From a virus, in IMG/VR virus record IMGVR_UViG_3300032293_000091, positions 1-25,287 of that record: a DNA stretch of 25,287 bases. One strand, given 5' to 3'. A program made the position numbers and the translations under genes. Positions within the stretch are counted from its first letter, which is position 1. Each line of letters starts with the position of its first letter. Below, piece by piece: positions 1 through 6,780 of this stretch. The notes under the pieces were generated by a model that was not told the DNA's origin, did no database searches, and saw nothing but the letters and a program-made list of their open reading frames with translations.

Positions 1-57
1 AAATGCAAAGTAACAGGTAAGACTGTTAAGCCTGTTGTCAAACTTAGTTTATTTTAG
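1..57 (+). CDS. C-terminal end of a plus-strand gene (partial)
   Basis: Reading from base 1, the plus strand is open for 18 codons and ends in TAG at 55-57. The translation is KCKVTGKTVKPVVKLSLF, rich in Lys and Val. The stop overlaps the AGGAG ribosome binding site of the next plus-strand gene, which is the usual packing of phage operons. It is therefore probably the 3' end of a real gene whose start lies outside the window. Too little is visible to name a family. It would belong to a rightward transcription unit that converges on the leftward late operon. Confidence 0.45.
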   Translation, partial: KCKVTGKTVKPVVKLSLF

Positions 58-65
58 GAGATAAC

Positions 66-290
66 ATGACTATAAAAGATATTCACTATAACAATGGCAA
101 AGTTTTAATTGGCTCTGCTTATGATCTCAATCCATTAAAGCCAAAGTATGTAGAGAAGGATCACGATATGTTAGAAATACAATCGTATCTAATCTACGAT
201 CCTAGAGTTCTTAATCGCAGATATTGGACCGAAAAAGGTTTATTGATTCTTGGCTTGTTTATAGTCTTAGTAATATTTCTCAAGAGTTAA
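66..290 (+). CDS. Small plus-strand membrane protein, unknown function
   Basis: This is a 74-aa protein with an ATG start and a strong Shine-Dalgarno AGGAG at 56-60, five bases before the start. The first 55 residues are polar. The last 17 or so (GLLILGLFIVLVIFLKS) form one clear C-terminal membrane segment, so the protein looks tail-anchored with most of its mass in the cytoplasm. It is one of only two supported plus-strand genes, and its 3' end overlaps the end of the endolysin gene by 11 bases, tail to tail. I do not recognise the family. Its good ribosome binding site and its place after another apparent gene end make it a real gene rather than an antisense shadow. It could belong to the early or middle region of the phage; this is inference. 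Confidence 0.7.
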   Translation: MTIKDIHYNNGKVLIGSAYDLNPLKPKYVEKDHDMLEIQSYLIYDPRVLNRRYWTEKGLLILGLFIVLVIFLKS

Positions 291-756
291 ACAAGGCTCG
301 TTCATCATTCCTTCTGTTTTGCAATCCTTTAAGGATTTTGCCACCTGCCATAATGTACTTTAAGAACTCAGATGAAGCCCCTTCAAAATCTTGTCGATTA
401 ATCTTTTGACGAAGGGTGCTTCTCTGTAGTGTTCCCAAACCAACATTAAAAGCAAAACTGACAAGAGCATCAAACTGACCTTGTGTAAGAACAACAGGAC
501 AGTATTGCTCGACACCTCGTTCAAACCTAGCCAAATCTGATTTAAGAATTGCATCTACTTCTTCCATTGTGAATGTTCTGTTATCTTCAGGTCGTAATGG
601 CACTAGCATCCTATCTTCCATTTTTAATCGAGCCTGTTCGGGATATAGTACATGACCGACACCAATTGTCCAAAGGTTAGCCGGGCAACGATAAGCCTTC
701 TGTCTAACACCTTCATGATGCTTAATCATTGATACTGCTTTGTCAGATACTTTCAT
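280..756 (-). CDS. Endolysin: T4-type lysozyme (muramidase, GH24)
   Basis: This 158-aa single-domain lysozyme would cut the beta-1,4 bond between MurNAc and GlcNAc in peptidoglycan at the end of infection. The catalytic pattern E-x8-(D/C)-x5-T is present as Glu15, Cys24 and Thr30, within KHHEGVRQKAY and NLWTIGVGH. Cys takes the place of the Asp found in T4 lysozyme, a known variant of the family. Further family motifs are LTQGQFDALVSFAFNVG (about residues 90-106) and GLQNRRNDERALF at the C terminus. There is no signal peptide, SAR segment or wall-binding domain, so export depends on a holin. The ATG overlaps the stop of the upstream holin as ATGA. It is the last gene of the leftward late operon, and its end overlaps the convergent plus-strand gene. 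Confidence 0.93.
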   Translation of the reverse strand: MKVSDKAVSMIKHHEGVRQKAYRCPANLWTIGVGHVLYPEQARLKMEDRMLVPLRPEDNRTFTMEEVDAILKSDLARFERGVEQYCPVVLTQGQFDALVSFAFNVGLGTLQRSTLRQKINRQDFEGASSEFLKYIMAGGKILKGLQNRRNDERALFNS

Positions 757-1235
757 TTCTTAAATGCTTGTGTGCCAAACCAAAATGAAACAATGCTTGC
801 CCAAATGATTTGTGTTTCATCATCCCATAATAAATTAAGTGCTACATCAAATGGCACTTCTCTATGAAAGGCAAACCAAAATCCAAACAACTCTACAAAC
901 ATAAACATGATGAACATTCCATAGGTAATTGCAGGTCTAACCATAGCCCTTGCATTAGTTACCCATTGGCTTGCACCTTTACCAATCTCAATGTCGTGAG
1001 CATATAAAGACTGTCGTTCTTGTGCTTGTGTTTGCATCTCAATCTGTTGAGTTTTAATTTCTTCTACATGGGCTTGTGCTTGAAAACCTCTTTCTGCCAT
1101 CTGTAGTTCTCGTTCTGTTTGCAGACGAGCCATTTCCATTTCATGCTTTTTATCGGACTTGTCTTGAAAGAATCCTAACAGGCTAGGCAATCCACCTGAT
1201 AAGAAAGAGATAAGAGTAGTGAATAAGGTAATCAT
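753..1235 (-). CDS. Three-TM holin-like protein (GTA holin-type)
   Basis: This 160-aa membrane protein is the best holin candidate. It has an N-terminal hydrophobic segment (about residues 3-23, with SFLSGGLPSLLGFF), a long charged Gln/Glu-rich helical region (about 24-90, likely coiled coil) and two further hydrophobic segments near the C terminus (about 101-122, FIMFMFVELFGFWFAF, and about 138-156, IIWASIVSFWFGTQAF). Three membrane segments with a central coiled coil resemble the 3TM holin family described for gene transfer agents and many environmental phages; the name rests on layout, not a search. It overlaps the endolysin start by ATGA and follows a 30-aa membrane ORF directly. The likely role is to permeabilise the inner membrane and release the endolysin. 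Confidence 0.75.
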   Translation of the reverse strand: MITLFTTLISFLSGGLPSLLGFFQDKSDKKHEMEMARLQTERELQMAERGFQAQAHVEEIKTQQIEMQTQAQERQSLYAHDIEIGKGASQWVTNARAMVRPAITYGMFIMFMFVELFGFWFAFHREVPFDVALNLLWDDETQIIWASIVSFWFGTQAFKK

Positions 1236-1328
1236 TTACGAACTCCATGCGTAATAAGTTACAAAAGCAACCCAAGCAATTGCTACAACCCAAGCCCACA
1301 TTAATGTATCGAAATCATCATCGTTCAT
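1236..1328 (-). CDS. 30-aa single-pass membrane peptide in the lysis cassette
   Basis: This small ORF fills the gap between the 151-aa gene and the holin. It encodes 30 residues: an acidic N terminus (MNDDDFDTL) followed by one Trp/Val/Ala-rich membrane segment (about residues 10-26, MWAWVVAIAWVAFVTYY). Its ATG overlaps the upstream stop as ATGA (1325-1328), and its TAA ends directly before the holin ATG, so it is perfectly placed for translational coupling. The acidic, then hydrophobic, layout predicts N-inside or dual topology that depends on membrane potential. A role as antiholin or holin regulator is possible but is inference; it could also be a spacer peptide. No family is recognised. 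Confidence 0.65.
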   Translation of the reverse strand: MNDDDFDTLMWAWVVAIAWVAFVTYYAWSS

Positions 1329-1780
1329 ATAACACCCAACACAAATTTGAGCCATAGCGTAACAATTAGAGCCGCTACAAAACAATAAAACTGAACTCGC
1401 CTAACTTCATTTAAGTCGTGGTCAAATTCTTCTTTATTCTTTTTTTCTAGGACTTCTATTTCAGTCTTAATCCTAAGAACTGATTCCCATTCTTTTGTGC
1501 CATACTGTTTTATAAATTCGACTTTAAGACGATGTTCTTCGTCTGTAATCTTTTTTCTTCTTTTGTATTCGTCAAGAGCCTTTATGATGGCTCTTTCTTT
1601 TAGAAATTCGGCTTCTCTTTGTTGCCTTTTTCTTTCTTGTGCTTTTCTTATTGCTACATCTGTTGCTTCTTTTTGGACATTCTCAATGCTTTTAGATAAC
1701 TCTTTAGCACCTGCCCGACTTGCATCAAGGCTTCCACTAAGACCTTTTGCCCCTTCTAAGAATCCAAATTGATCTGACAT
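1325..1780 (-). CDS. Tail-anchored coiled-coil membrane protein, unknown function
   Basis: This is a 151-aa protein. Residues 1-30 are Gly/Ser/Ala-rich. About 31-125 are highly charged (Lys/Glu/Arg, e.g. RKAQERKRQQREAEFLKERA) and predict a long helical coiled coil. About 130-149 (FYCFVAALIVTLWLKFVLGV) form a single C-terminal membrane anchor. It sits in the lysis cassette, nine bases after a 57-aa membrane protein and overlapping the 30-aa gene by ATGA. No recognisable Rz/Rz1 spanin pair exists in the window, so a coiled-coil membrane protein here is a candidate for a non-canonical disruption function. However, a C-terminal anchor is the opposite topology to Rz, so this is weak. A virion or membrane-adaptor role is equally possible. 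Confidence 0.75.
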   Translation of the reverse strand: MSDQFGFLEGAKGLSGSLDASRAGAKELSKSIENVQKEATDVAIRKAQERKRQQREAEFLKERAIIKALDEYKRRKKITDEEHRLKVEFIKQYGTKEWESVLRIKTEIEVLEKKNKEEFDHDLNEVRRVQFYCFVAALIVTLWLKFVLGVI

Positions 1781-1789
1781 AACTCATAG

Positions 1790-1963
1790 TCAATGGATTT
1801 TCAATGCAATGCCAAGTAAAACTGCAATGACAAAACCTGCAGTTCCTATAAGTATTTGTTCTAATCTTTTTAATCTAGCGTTGATTGCTTCATAACGCAA
1901 AGCACAAACTGCTTCGTGAGAATTTAACCTTGCTTCATTTTCGTCAATGGTAGCCATAATCAT
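1790..1963 (-). CDS. 57-aa membrane protein, XhlA/holin-accessory-like
   Basis: This small ORF begins at ATG 1963 and overlaps the glycosyltransferase stop as ATGA. A second in-frame ATG at 1957 would give 55 aa. The N-terminal half is an amphipathic charged helix (IDENEARLNSHEAVCALRYE, then AINARLKRLEQ). The C-terminal half is one membrane segment (IGTAGFVIAVLLGIALK, about residues 40-55). A short coiled-coil helix plus one C-terminal TM is the plan of XhlA-like hemolysin and holin-accessory proteins in phage lysis cassettes, and the position next to the holin and endolysin agrees. The assignment rests on layout and context; sequence similarity to XhlA could not be tested here. Confidence 0.7.
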   Translation of the reverse strand: MIMATIDENEARLNSHEAVCALRYEAINARLKRLEQILIGTAGFVIAVLLGIALKIH

Positions 1964-3003
1964 GCCTTGTAATACTCAAGATTGTTAATTAACCTGTCAT
2001 TGGCAGGCTCTAGGTCAACTGCTATCTTGCCATGTCTTATGGATTCTTCTTTATTACCAAGATGATACGCTGAAATTGCAATTAAGTCATGTGGTTTTGC
2101 ACCCCAAACAGTTGGGTCCATTGTGTAAACCAATTCTTTATCTTTAATTTCTAATGACCTTGTAGCAGAATCAAAACACTCTTGCCATTCGCCTTTGAGA
2201 TAACAAGAATGAGCAAGTTCTACCCAAGGCTCTCTAGTATTAGGTGCTTCTGCACAAGCCTTGCGATACCATTCTCTGCCATCTTGACCCATAGCATCAT
2301 AGGCTTTGCCAAGTAAACGCATTGCATAGCATCGTTCATTCTGCCAAGTTGCTTCAGGCATAGCCAAATAACGATTAAGAGCCACAATAGCATCTAGCCA
2401 TTTGCTATAAAAGGTTAGTTCCCTTGCGTAATAGAACGCATTTCTAGGGCATCTTGGGTCTTCTTTAACGCTAACTTCTAATAGATCAAGGTACTGACCA
2501 CGAGATTTTGTAGGGTCAGGTTTGTGTACAACCAATAATTTATCAGTAAAAGCCCATACTTCATTGGTCCGAATATCAGGAACAGGATACTCATGACAAG
2601 GGTGATGCCAATGATAGCCTTTACGATGGTGAATTTTTTCATAATAGAAAGCAATTCCACACCCCCAATCAAACTTATAGCGTAAGCGAGTAGTATCTTC
2701 TTTCCATACTTTTTCTATTTCTTCTCGCCAACCTTCTTGTAGTTCTTCATCTAGGTCTAGGCTAATACAAACATCTATGTCAGCAGGAATTAAGCAAAGT
2801 GCCACATCTCTAGCAATATCAAAACGCCAAGGCATAACAGAAATGGAATGAACAGTAGCCCCATATTTTTTGGCTTCCTTAACAGTATTGTCAGTCGATC
2901 CTGTGTCTGCTATTAACACCATATCAGCATCTTTAGCAGATTCACAGAATCGTTTTACAAATTGTTGTTCGTTTTTTGATATTGCATATACTGCTATTTT
3001 CAT
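1960..3003 (-). CDS. Glycosyltransferase, family 2-like (GT-A) with TPR-like C-terminal region
   Basis: This 347-aa protein has the hallmarks of a GT-A family 2 enzyme. The N terminus carries AVYAISKNEQQFVKRF with the KNE motif at 10-12, then ADTGSTDNT at 32-40 (nucleotide-sugar binding) and the metal-binding DxD motif as SLDLDEE at 81-87. Conserved aromatic and His residues follow (YHWHHPCHEYP). From about residue 180 to the end the protein is helical and TPR-like (PRNAFYYARELTFYSKWLDA; EPWVELAHSCYLKGEWQECF). Such GT2-TPR proteins transfer sugars to proteins or glycans; the substrate cannot be read from sequence. The gene lies 18 bases after the collagen-like fiber gene and has its own AGGA ribosome binding site. 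Modification of the Thr-rich collagen-like fiber is the most economical hypothesis; modification of host surface polysaccharide is the alternative. Confidence 0.88.
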   Translation of the reverse strand: MKIAVYAISKNEQQFVKRFCESAKDADMVLIADTGSTDNTVKEAKKYGATVHSISVMPWRFDIARDVALCLIPADIDVCISLDLDEELQEGWREEIEKVWKEDTTRLRYKFDWGCGIAFYYEKIHHRKGYHWHHPCHEYPVPDIRTNEVWAFTDKLLVVHKPDPTKSRGQYLDLLEVSVKEDPRCPRNAFYYARELTFYSKWLDAIVALNRYLAMPEATWQNERCYAMRLLGKAYDAMGQDGREWYRKACAEAPNTREPWVELAHSCYLKGEWQECFDSATRSLEIKDKELVYTMDPTVWGAKPHDLIAISAYHLGNKEESIRHGKIAVDLEPANDRLINNLEYYKA

Positions 3004-3021
3004 ATTTTGTCCTATTGTTTA

Positions 3022-5601
3022 TTAATAAACTAAATCTACTCTTGTTCCTGCAGTTAATCCTGTTGCAAATACAACTTGTGTTCCACTTGTTACAGTTACA
3101 TCTGAGCCATTAACCATACGCACACCATTTGCAAACACATTAATCTTGCCTGATGTGTAACTTGCAGAAGTTGTAAATGTAGTCTGTGATGCACTAGCAG
3201 TAAAGATGTCGTAATTGACAATACCTGTACTGCCTGTTGGTCCTGTAGCCCCTGTCGCACCTGTATTGCCTGTTGGTCCTGTCAGTCCTACATTTCCTTG
3301 AACACCTTGAATACCTTGTATTCCCTGAATGCCTGTAGGTCCTGTAGGTCCAATTACACCTTGATCGCCTTGTGGTCCAGTTGGTCCTACGACACCCTGT
3401 GGTCCTGTTGGTCCTACTGCACCTTGTGGACCTGTCGGTCCTACTTCGCCTTGTATGCCTTGAGAACCTGTTGGTCCTGTTGGTCCAATGTCGCCTTGCA
3501 CACCTTGAACCCCTTGAATTCCTTGTGGTCCTGTAGGTCCTTGAATACCTTGACTGCCTGTAGGTCCAGTAGGTCCAACATCTCCTTGTGGTCCTGTAGG
3601 TCCTACTGCACCTGTTGTGCCTGTTGGTCCAGTAGGTCCAACTGCACCCTGAGAACCTGTTGGTCCTTGAATGCCCTGAATACCTTGCTCACCTTGAATA
3701 CCCTGAACTCCTTGAGGTCCAGTAGGTCCAATATCTCCTGTTGCCCCTGTAGGTCCAGTAGGTCCAACGCTTCCTTGGCTACCTGTAGGACCTTGTACTC
3801 CTTGAATACCTTGTTCGCCTTGGATGCCCTGAATACCTTGTGGTCCAGTTGGTCCTGTATTACCAATGTCGCCTTGTGGACCAGTAGGTCCTGCTTCGCC
3901 TGTTGGTCCAGTTGGTCCTGCTACTGTGCTATTTGCACCTGTTGGTCCTGTTGGTCCAGTTGCACCTGTAGGTCCTGCAATGTTGTAAGCAATAGTAGTA
4001 ACAATATGAGATTGAGAATTACTTCTCATGTGCAAAGATGCAGTTGGCGTTCCTGCTTGTGATTGCACATAAACATTAACTAATATACGACTGCTTGTAG
4101 ATGCTAATGTAGAAGTTGGAACATATAAATCATATTCATACAAAGAAAGAGTTGAGTTTGTAACAGGTGTTCCACCTGCATAATCTCCACTTGCAAGAGT
4201 TTGCAATACAGTTGTGCCATCAGATGCTACTTCTTGAATAGTAGTCCAAAATCTAAATGTGTTACCACCTGCATTATGTTGCATCCAAGCATACAACTCC
4301 CACAATCCACCTACAAAAGAAGTGTTATTAGGAACTCCTGCTTGGGTTACAAACGATCCTAATAAAAGTGGTGTGCTTGCATTAGTATTTATTGAAAGAT
4401 CAGTTTGAGCCCCTGTATTTGGAACTGCAAGCAACGCATAGGCTTGTGGTCCTGTAGCAGTTGCACCATCAAGAAATAGCGTTAAGCCTGTAGAAGAACC
4501 TTGTGGTCCTGTAGCCCCTGTCGGACCAGTTGGACCTGCATTTCCTTGTATTCCCTGTGGACCTGTAGCACCTACGCTACCTGTAGGACCAACATCTCCT
4601 GTAGGACCAGTAGGACCAACATTGCCTTGAATACCTTGAACACCTTGTGGACCAGTTGGACCTGCTTCGCCCTGAATGCCTTGAGGTCCAGTAGGACCTG
4701 TATTACCTTGGTTGCCTTGAGCACCTGTAGGACCTTGAATACCTTGTTCACCTTGTATGCCTTGCACACCCTGTGGACCTGTCGGACCAATATCTCCTGT
4801 AGCCCCTGTCGGACCAGTAGCACCAATATCGCCTTGATTGCCTGTAGGACCTATAGCACCGATTTCGCCTTGTGGACCTGTCGGACCTGTATCTCCCTGA
4901 ATGCCTTGTGGACCTGTTGGACCGACTGCACCTTGTATGCCCTGTTCTCCTTGGATGCCTTGAGTACCTGTTGGACCTGCATTGCCCTGTAAGCCCTGTT
5001 CTCCTGTAGGACCTGTAGGACCTGCAACAGTAGATGCTTGACCTTGTGGACCAGTAGGACCTGTAACAGATAAGCCTGTAGGACCTGTTGGACCTGCTTG
5101 TGTAGATGCAGGACCAGTAGGACCAGTATTACCTACAATGCCTTGTACTCCTTGAACACCCTGTGGACCTGTAGGACCACCAATACCTTGATCTCCTTGA
5201 TTACCTGTAGGACCAGTTGGTCCTGTAGGACCTGCGACTGTACTTGCTGACCCTGTAGCACCCGTTGGACCTGTTGGACCAGTACCACTAGGACCAGTAG
5301 GACCTGTAGCCCCTACACCTGTAGGACCTGTTGGACCTGTGCCACTAGGACCAGTTGCACCTGTCGGACCTGTAGCACCTGCCGAGCCATTAGCACCTGC
5401 AGGTCCTGTAGGACCAGTAGGACCACCAAAAGCACCTGTTGGACCTACTGCACCAGTAGGACCAGTAGGACCACCTGCAGGACCTTGAGGACCTGTAGGA
5501 CCAATAATGCCTTGATCTAGGATTGCTACTACCTGATTACCAATAGCAACATCTACAACAACTGATTCGCCACTAGCATTTGTTACTGTAAGTTCAGCCA
5601 T
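3022..5601 (-). CDS. Collagen-like tail fiber protein
   Basis: This 859-aa protein is probably a trimeric virion fiber. Layout: an N-terminal segment of about 33 residues, likely the virion attachment; collagen-like block 1 (about 34-367) of Gly-X-Y triplets, mostly GPT, GPQ and GIQ/GVQ/GEQ, with short Gly-insert interruptions; a non-repetitive beta-rich domain (about 368-540); collagen-like block 2 (about 541-794); and a C-terminal tip of about 65 residues ([38 protein letters not shown]). Collagen-like repeats in phage fibers form triple helices and are flanked by trimerising domains. It follows a 169-aa structural protein by nine bases with an AAGGAA ribosome binding site, and is followed by a glycosyltransferase. 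The abundant Thr in the Y position is notable because GPT triplets are O-glycosylated in some bacterial collagens. The tip resembles modules at the end of the tail-tip protein at 7656-10826. Confidence 0.93.
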   Translation of the reverse strand: MAELTVTNASGESVVVDVAIGNQVVAILDQGIIGPTGPQGPAGGPTGPTGAVGPTGAFGGPTGPTGPAGANGSAGATGPTGATGPSGTGPTGPTGVGATGPTGPSGTGPTGPTGATGSASTVAGPTGPTGPTGNQGDQGIGGPTGPQGVQGVQGIVGNTGPTGPASTQAGPTGPTGLSVTGPTGPQGQASTVAGPTGPTGEQGLQGNAGPTGTQGIQGEQGIQGAVGPTGPQGIQGDTGPTGPQGEIGAIGPTGNQGDIGATGPTGATGDIGPTGPQGVQGIQGEQGIQGPTGAQGNQGNTGPTGPQGIQGEAGPTGPQGVQGIQGNVGPTGPTGDVGPTGSVGATGPQGIQGNAGPTGPTGATGPQGSSTGLTLFLDGATATGPQAYALLAVPNTGAQTDLSINTNASTPLLLGSFVTQAGVPNNTSFVGGLWELYAWMQHNAGGNTFRFWTTIQEVASDGTTVLQTLASGDYAGGTPVTNSTLSLYEYDLYVPTSTLASTSSRILVNVYVQSQAGTPTASLHMRSNSQSHIVTTIAYNIAGPTGATGPTGPTGANSTVAGPTGPTGEAGPTGPQGDIGNTGPTGPQGIQGIQGEQGIQGVQGPTGSQGSVGPTGPTGATGDIGPTGPQGVQGIQGEQGIQGIQGPTGSQGAVGPTGPTGTTGAVGPTGPQGDVGPTGPTGSQGIQGPTGPQGIQGVQGVQGDIGPTGPTGSQGIQGEVGPTGPQGAVGPTGPQGVVGPTGPQGDQGVIGPTGPTGIQGIQGIQGVQGNVGLTGPTGNTGATGATGPTGSTGIVNYDIFTASASQTTFTTSASYTSGKINVFANGVRMVNGSDVTVTSGTQVVFATGLTAGTRVDLVY
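3225..3978 (-). repeat. Collagen-like repeat block 2 (GGA-type)
   Basis: This is the coding repeat for the C-terminal Gly-X-Y block of the fiber. Most Gly codons that precede Pro are GGA, seen as ggtcc on the plus strand; only a few ggacc occur (for example near 3429, 3789 and 3880). Longer units such as [16 protein letters not shown] recur within it. Confidence 0.85.
4500..5510 (-). repeat. Collagen-like repeat block 1 (GGT-type)
   Basis: This is the coding repeat for the N-terminal Gly-X-Y block of the same fiber. Here the Gly codon before Pro is almost always GGT, seen as ggacc on the plus strand; only a few ggtcc occur (for example near 4685, 5219 and 5401). The peptide repeat is nearly the same as in the other block, so the difference is at codon level. 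Confidence 0.85.
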
Positions 5602-5610
5602 GACGATTCC

Positions 5611-6120
5611 TTAATTATTTACGATTGCATCTGAACGAATCAGAAACAATAAAAATATGACCATGTCATAGGCAGGAGTAGAGCCACTTGCAGGAAAACT
5701 AATTTTTATGCGACCTGAAAAGCCTACAGGGTTTACATCATTAATGTCTAACTCAGGATCACCTGCGATAACATTCCATGTAGATTGGTCAATTACAAGG
5801 GTAAATGTGCCTGTTGATGCATTTATGTTGCTAATAGTTAAATTGACAGGTGTTGGTGGTGGATTTACATCTGCAATATCAAAAGTTAAACCATAGCGTG
5901 AATCTTTAACATTACTTAATGTTCTACGAATAATCTGTGCATTTATAGTTGCACCTGTAAGATTTACAGGAACAGTAGGACTATTACAATCTAAGGGATT
6001 GGTGCTATTGGCTAATGTAAGATTCCAATAGGTATTTTGGTTATAAACCAATTCACCTGCAATAATCTGATTGTCAAAGCCCGAAACTTGTGTAAGGGTG
6101 TTTTTATTAAAGACTGCCAT
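5611..6120 (-). CDS. Beta-rich virion protein, possible fiber/baseplate connector
   Basis: This 169-aa protein is predicted to be mostly beta strand and rich in Asn, Thr and Ile (NQIIAGELVYNQNTYWNLTL; VNLTGATINAQIIRR; GFSGRIKISFPASG). The strand pattern with LTGATINAQI recalls the N-terminal jelly-roll domain of phage upper baseplate (BppU-like) proteins, which connect fibers to the tail tip; I rate that as weak similarity by eye. It is the gene directly before the collagen-like fiber, so a fiber-attachment role is reasonable. The start is supported by GGAG six to seven bases upstream of the ATG. Confidence 0.7.
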   Translation of the reverse strand: MAVFNKNTLTQVSGFDNQIIAGELVYNQNTYWNLTLANSTNPLDCNSPTVPVNLTGATINAQIIRRTLSNVKDSRYGLTFDIADVNPPPTPVNLTISNINASTGTFTLVIDQSTWNVIAGDPELDINDVNPVGFSGRIKISFPASGSTPAYDMVIFLLFLIRSDAIVNN

Positions 6121-6185
6121 GATTTCTCCAATTCTCGGTTAATAGGGAATGGAACTCCACTCACCCACAAATCATGTCTTGTATT
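6121..6185 (-). other. Short intergenic gap with possible hairpin and RBS
   Basis: These 65 bases carry the GGAG ribosome binding site of the 169-aa gene and a modest inverted repeat (minus strand GAGTGG-AGTT-CCATTC, with one G-T pair). No T-run follows, so it is not a convincing terminator. No other feature is seen. Confidence 0.3.
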
Positions 6186-6506
6186 TTATGTAATTGTAGA
6201 TAAAAAAGGTTTGCCTGTATATTCTATTTTTGCATCATTTAAAAATTCTGTTGCGTATGGCACAAGTGTTTCTGAGCCTAAAATTTCCTTTATGCCTTCT
6301 TCTTCAAATGCTTTATATGCACCTGATAATTGACTAAATGTATAACTAATTAATTTATCTTCTTGTTTATTTGCTATTGTAAATATTTGATTTTTTAATT
6401 CATCCCCACTTAATTTATGCCAATAGCATAGCCATTCAGAATTATCTACATACACTTTATTGGCTTTTAATGTTAATTCCAATGCCTTGGAAAGTTTTAA
6501 GGTCAT
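6186..6506 (-). CDS. 106-aa protein in the fiber region, unknown function
   Basis: This 106-aa mixed helical protein is rich in Lys, Leu and Glu, with no membrane segment or signal peptide. Visible stretches include SKALELTLKANKVYVDNSEW and YKAFEEEGIKEILGSETLVP. The ATG lies two bases after the stop of the upstream 86-aa gene, so the two are probably co-translated. I recognise no domain. Its place between two fiber-region genes suggests a fiber-associated or assembly protein, but nothing in the sequence proves this. It is followed by about 65 untranslated bases. Confidence 0.65.
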   Translation of the reverse strand: MTLKLSKALELTLKANKVYVDNSEWLCYWHKLSGDELKNQIFTIANKQEDKLISYTFSQLSGAYKAFEEEGIKEILGSETLVPYATEFLNDAKIEYTGKPFLSTIT

Positions 6507-6508
6507 AT

Positions 6509-6769
6509 TTAGACTGATGGGTAAGGTGCATTAACAATAGGTTTAATTGTTTTATCAGTTGTATCGTAATAAAACTCATCAGCAACTACATCATCCGCAC
6601 AATCTACCCAAATTAAAGTGTGATAAACCTCAAATTCAGTATCGCTTACTTGTGCAACACGACAGGAATTAGGATAAATTGAATATATTGCTTGTGGTGG
6701 ATTTGATTCAGTCCAACCGCTAACATATTGAATGTTGGTTTCCGTTGTAGATATAAGTGCTTTTTTCAT
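6509..6769 (-). CDS. 86-aa small tail/fiber-region protein, unknown function
   Basis: I choose the ATG at 6769 (protein MKKALISTTETN...), because AGGAG lies six bases upstream of it; an ATG at 6787 in the same frame lacks such a site and would overlap the upstream gene. The 86-aa product is a compact, probably beta-rich protein (NIQYVSGWTESNPPQAIYSI; DTEFEVYHTLIWVDCADDVV) ending in TIKPIVNAPYPSV. Small proteins of this type occur near fiber genes of environmental phages in my memory, without assigned function. Its context, directly after the glycine-rich fiber, suggests a virion accessory role. Confidence 0.7.
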   Translation of the reverse strand: MKKALISTTETNIQYVSGWTESNPPQAIYSIYPNSCRVAQVSDTEFEVYHTLIWVDCADDVVADEFYYDTTDKTIKPIVNAPYPSV

Positions 6770-6780
6770 TTTTTCTCCTA

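Noticed and set aside
3298-4062. Plus-strand 254-aa ORF rich in Cys, Ser, Trp and Leu, antisense to the collagen-like fiber
   Set aside because: It is the complement of the repetitive Gly-X-Y coding sequence; low-complexity repeats keep the opposite frame open. No ribosome binding site and no sensible protein composition.
4501-4992. Plus-strand 163-aa ORF rich in Cys, Thr and Asn
   Set aside because: Also a shadow of the collagen-like repeats on the other strand.
3225-5510. CRISPR-like or tandem non-coding repeat
   Set aside because: The repeats have a strict 9-base Gly-X-Y coding period in one long ORF, with no spacer structure.
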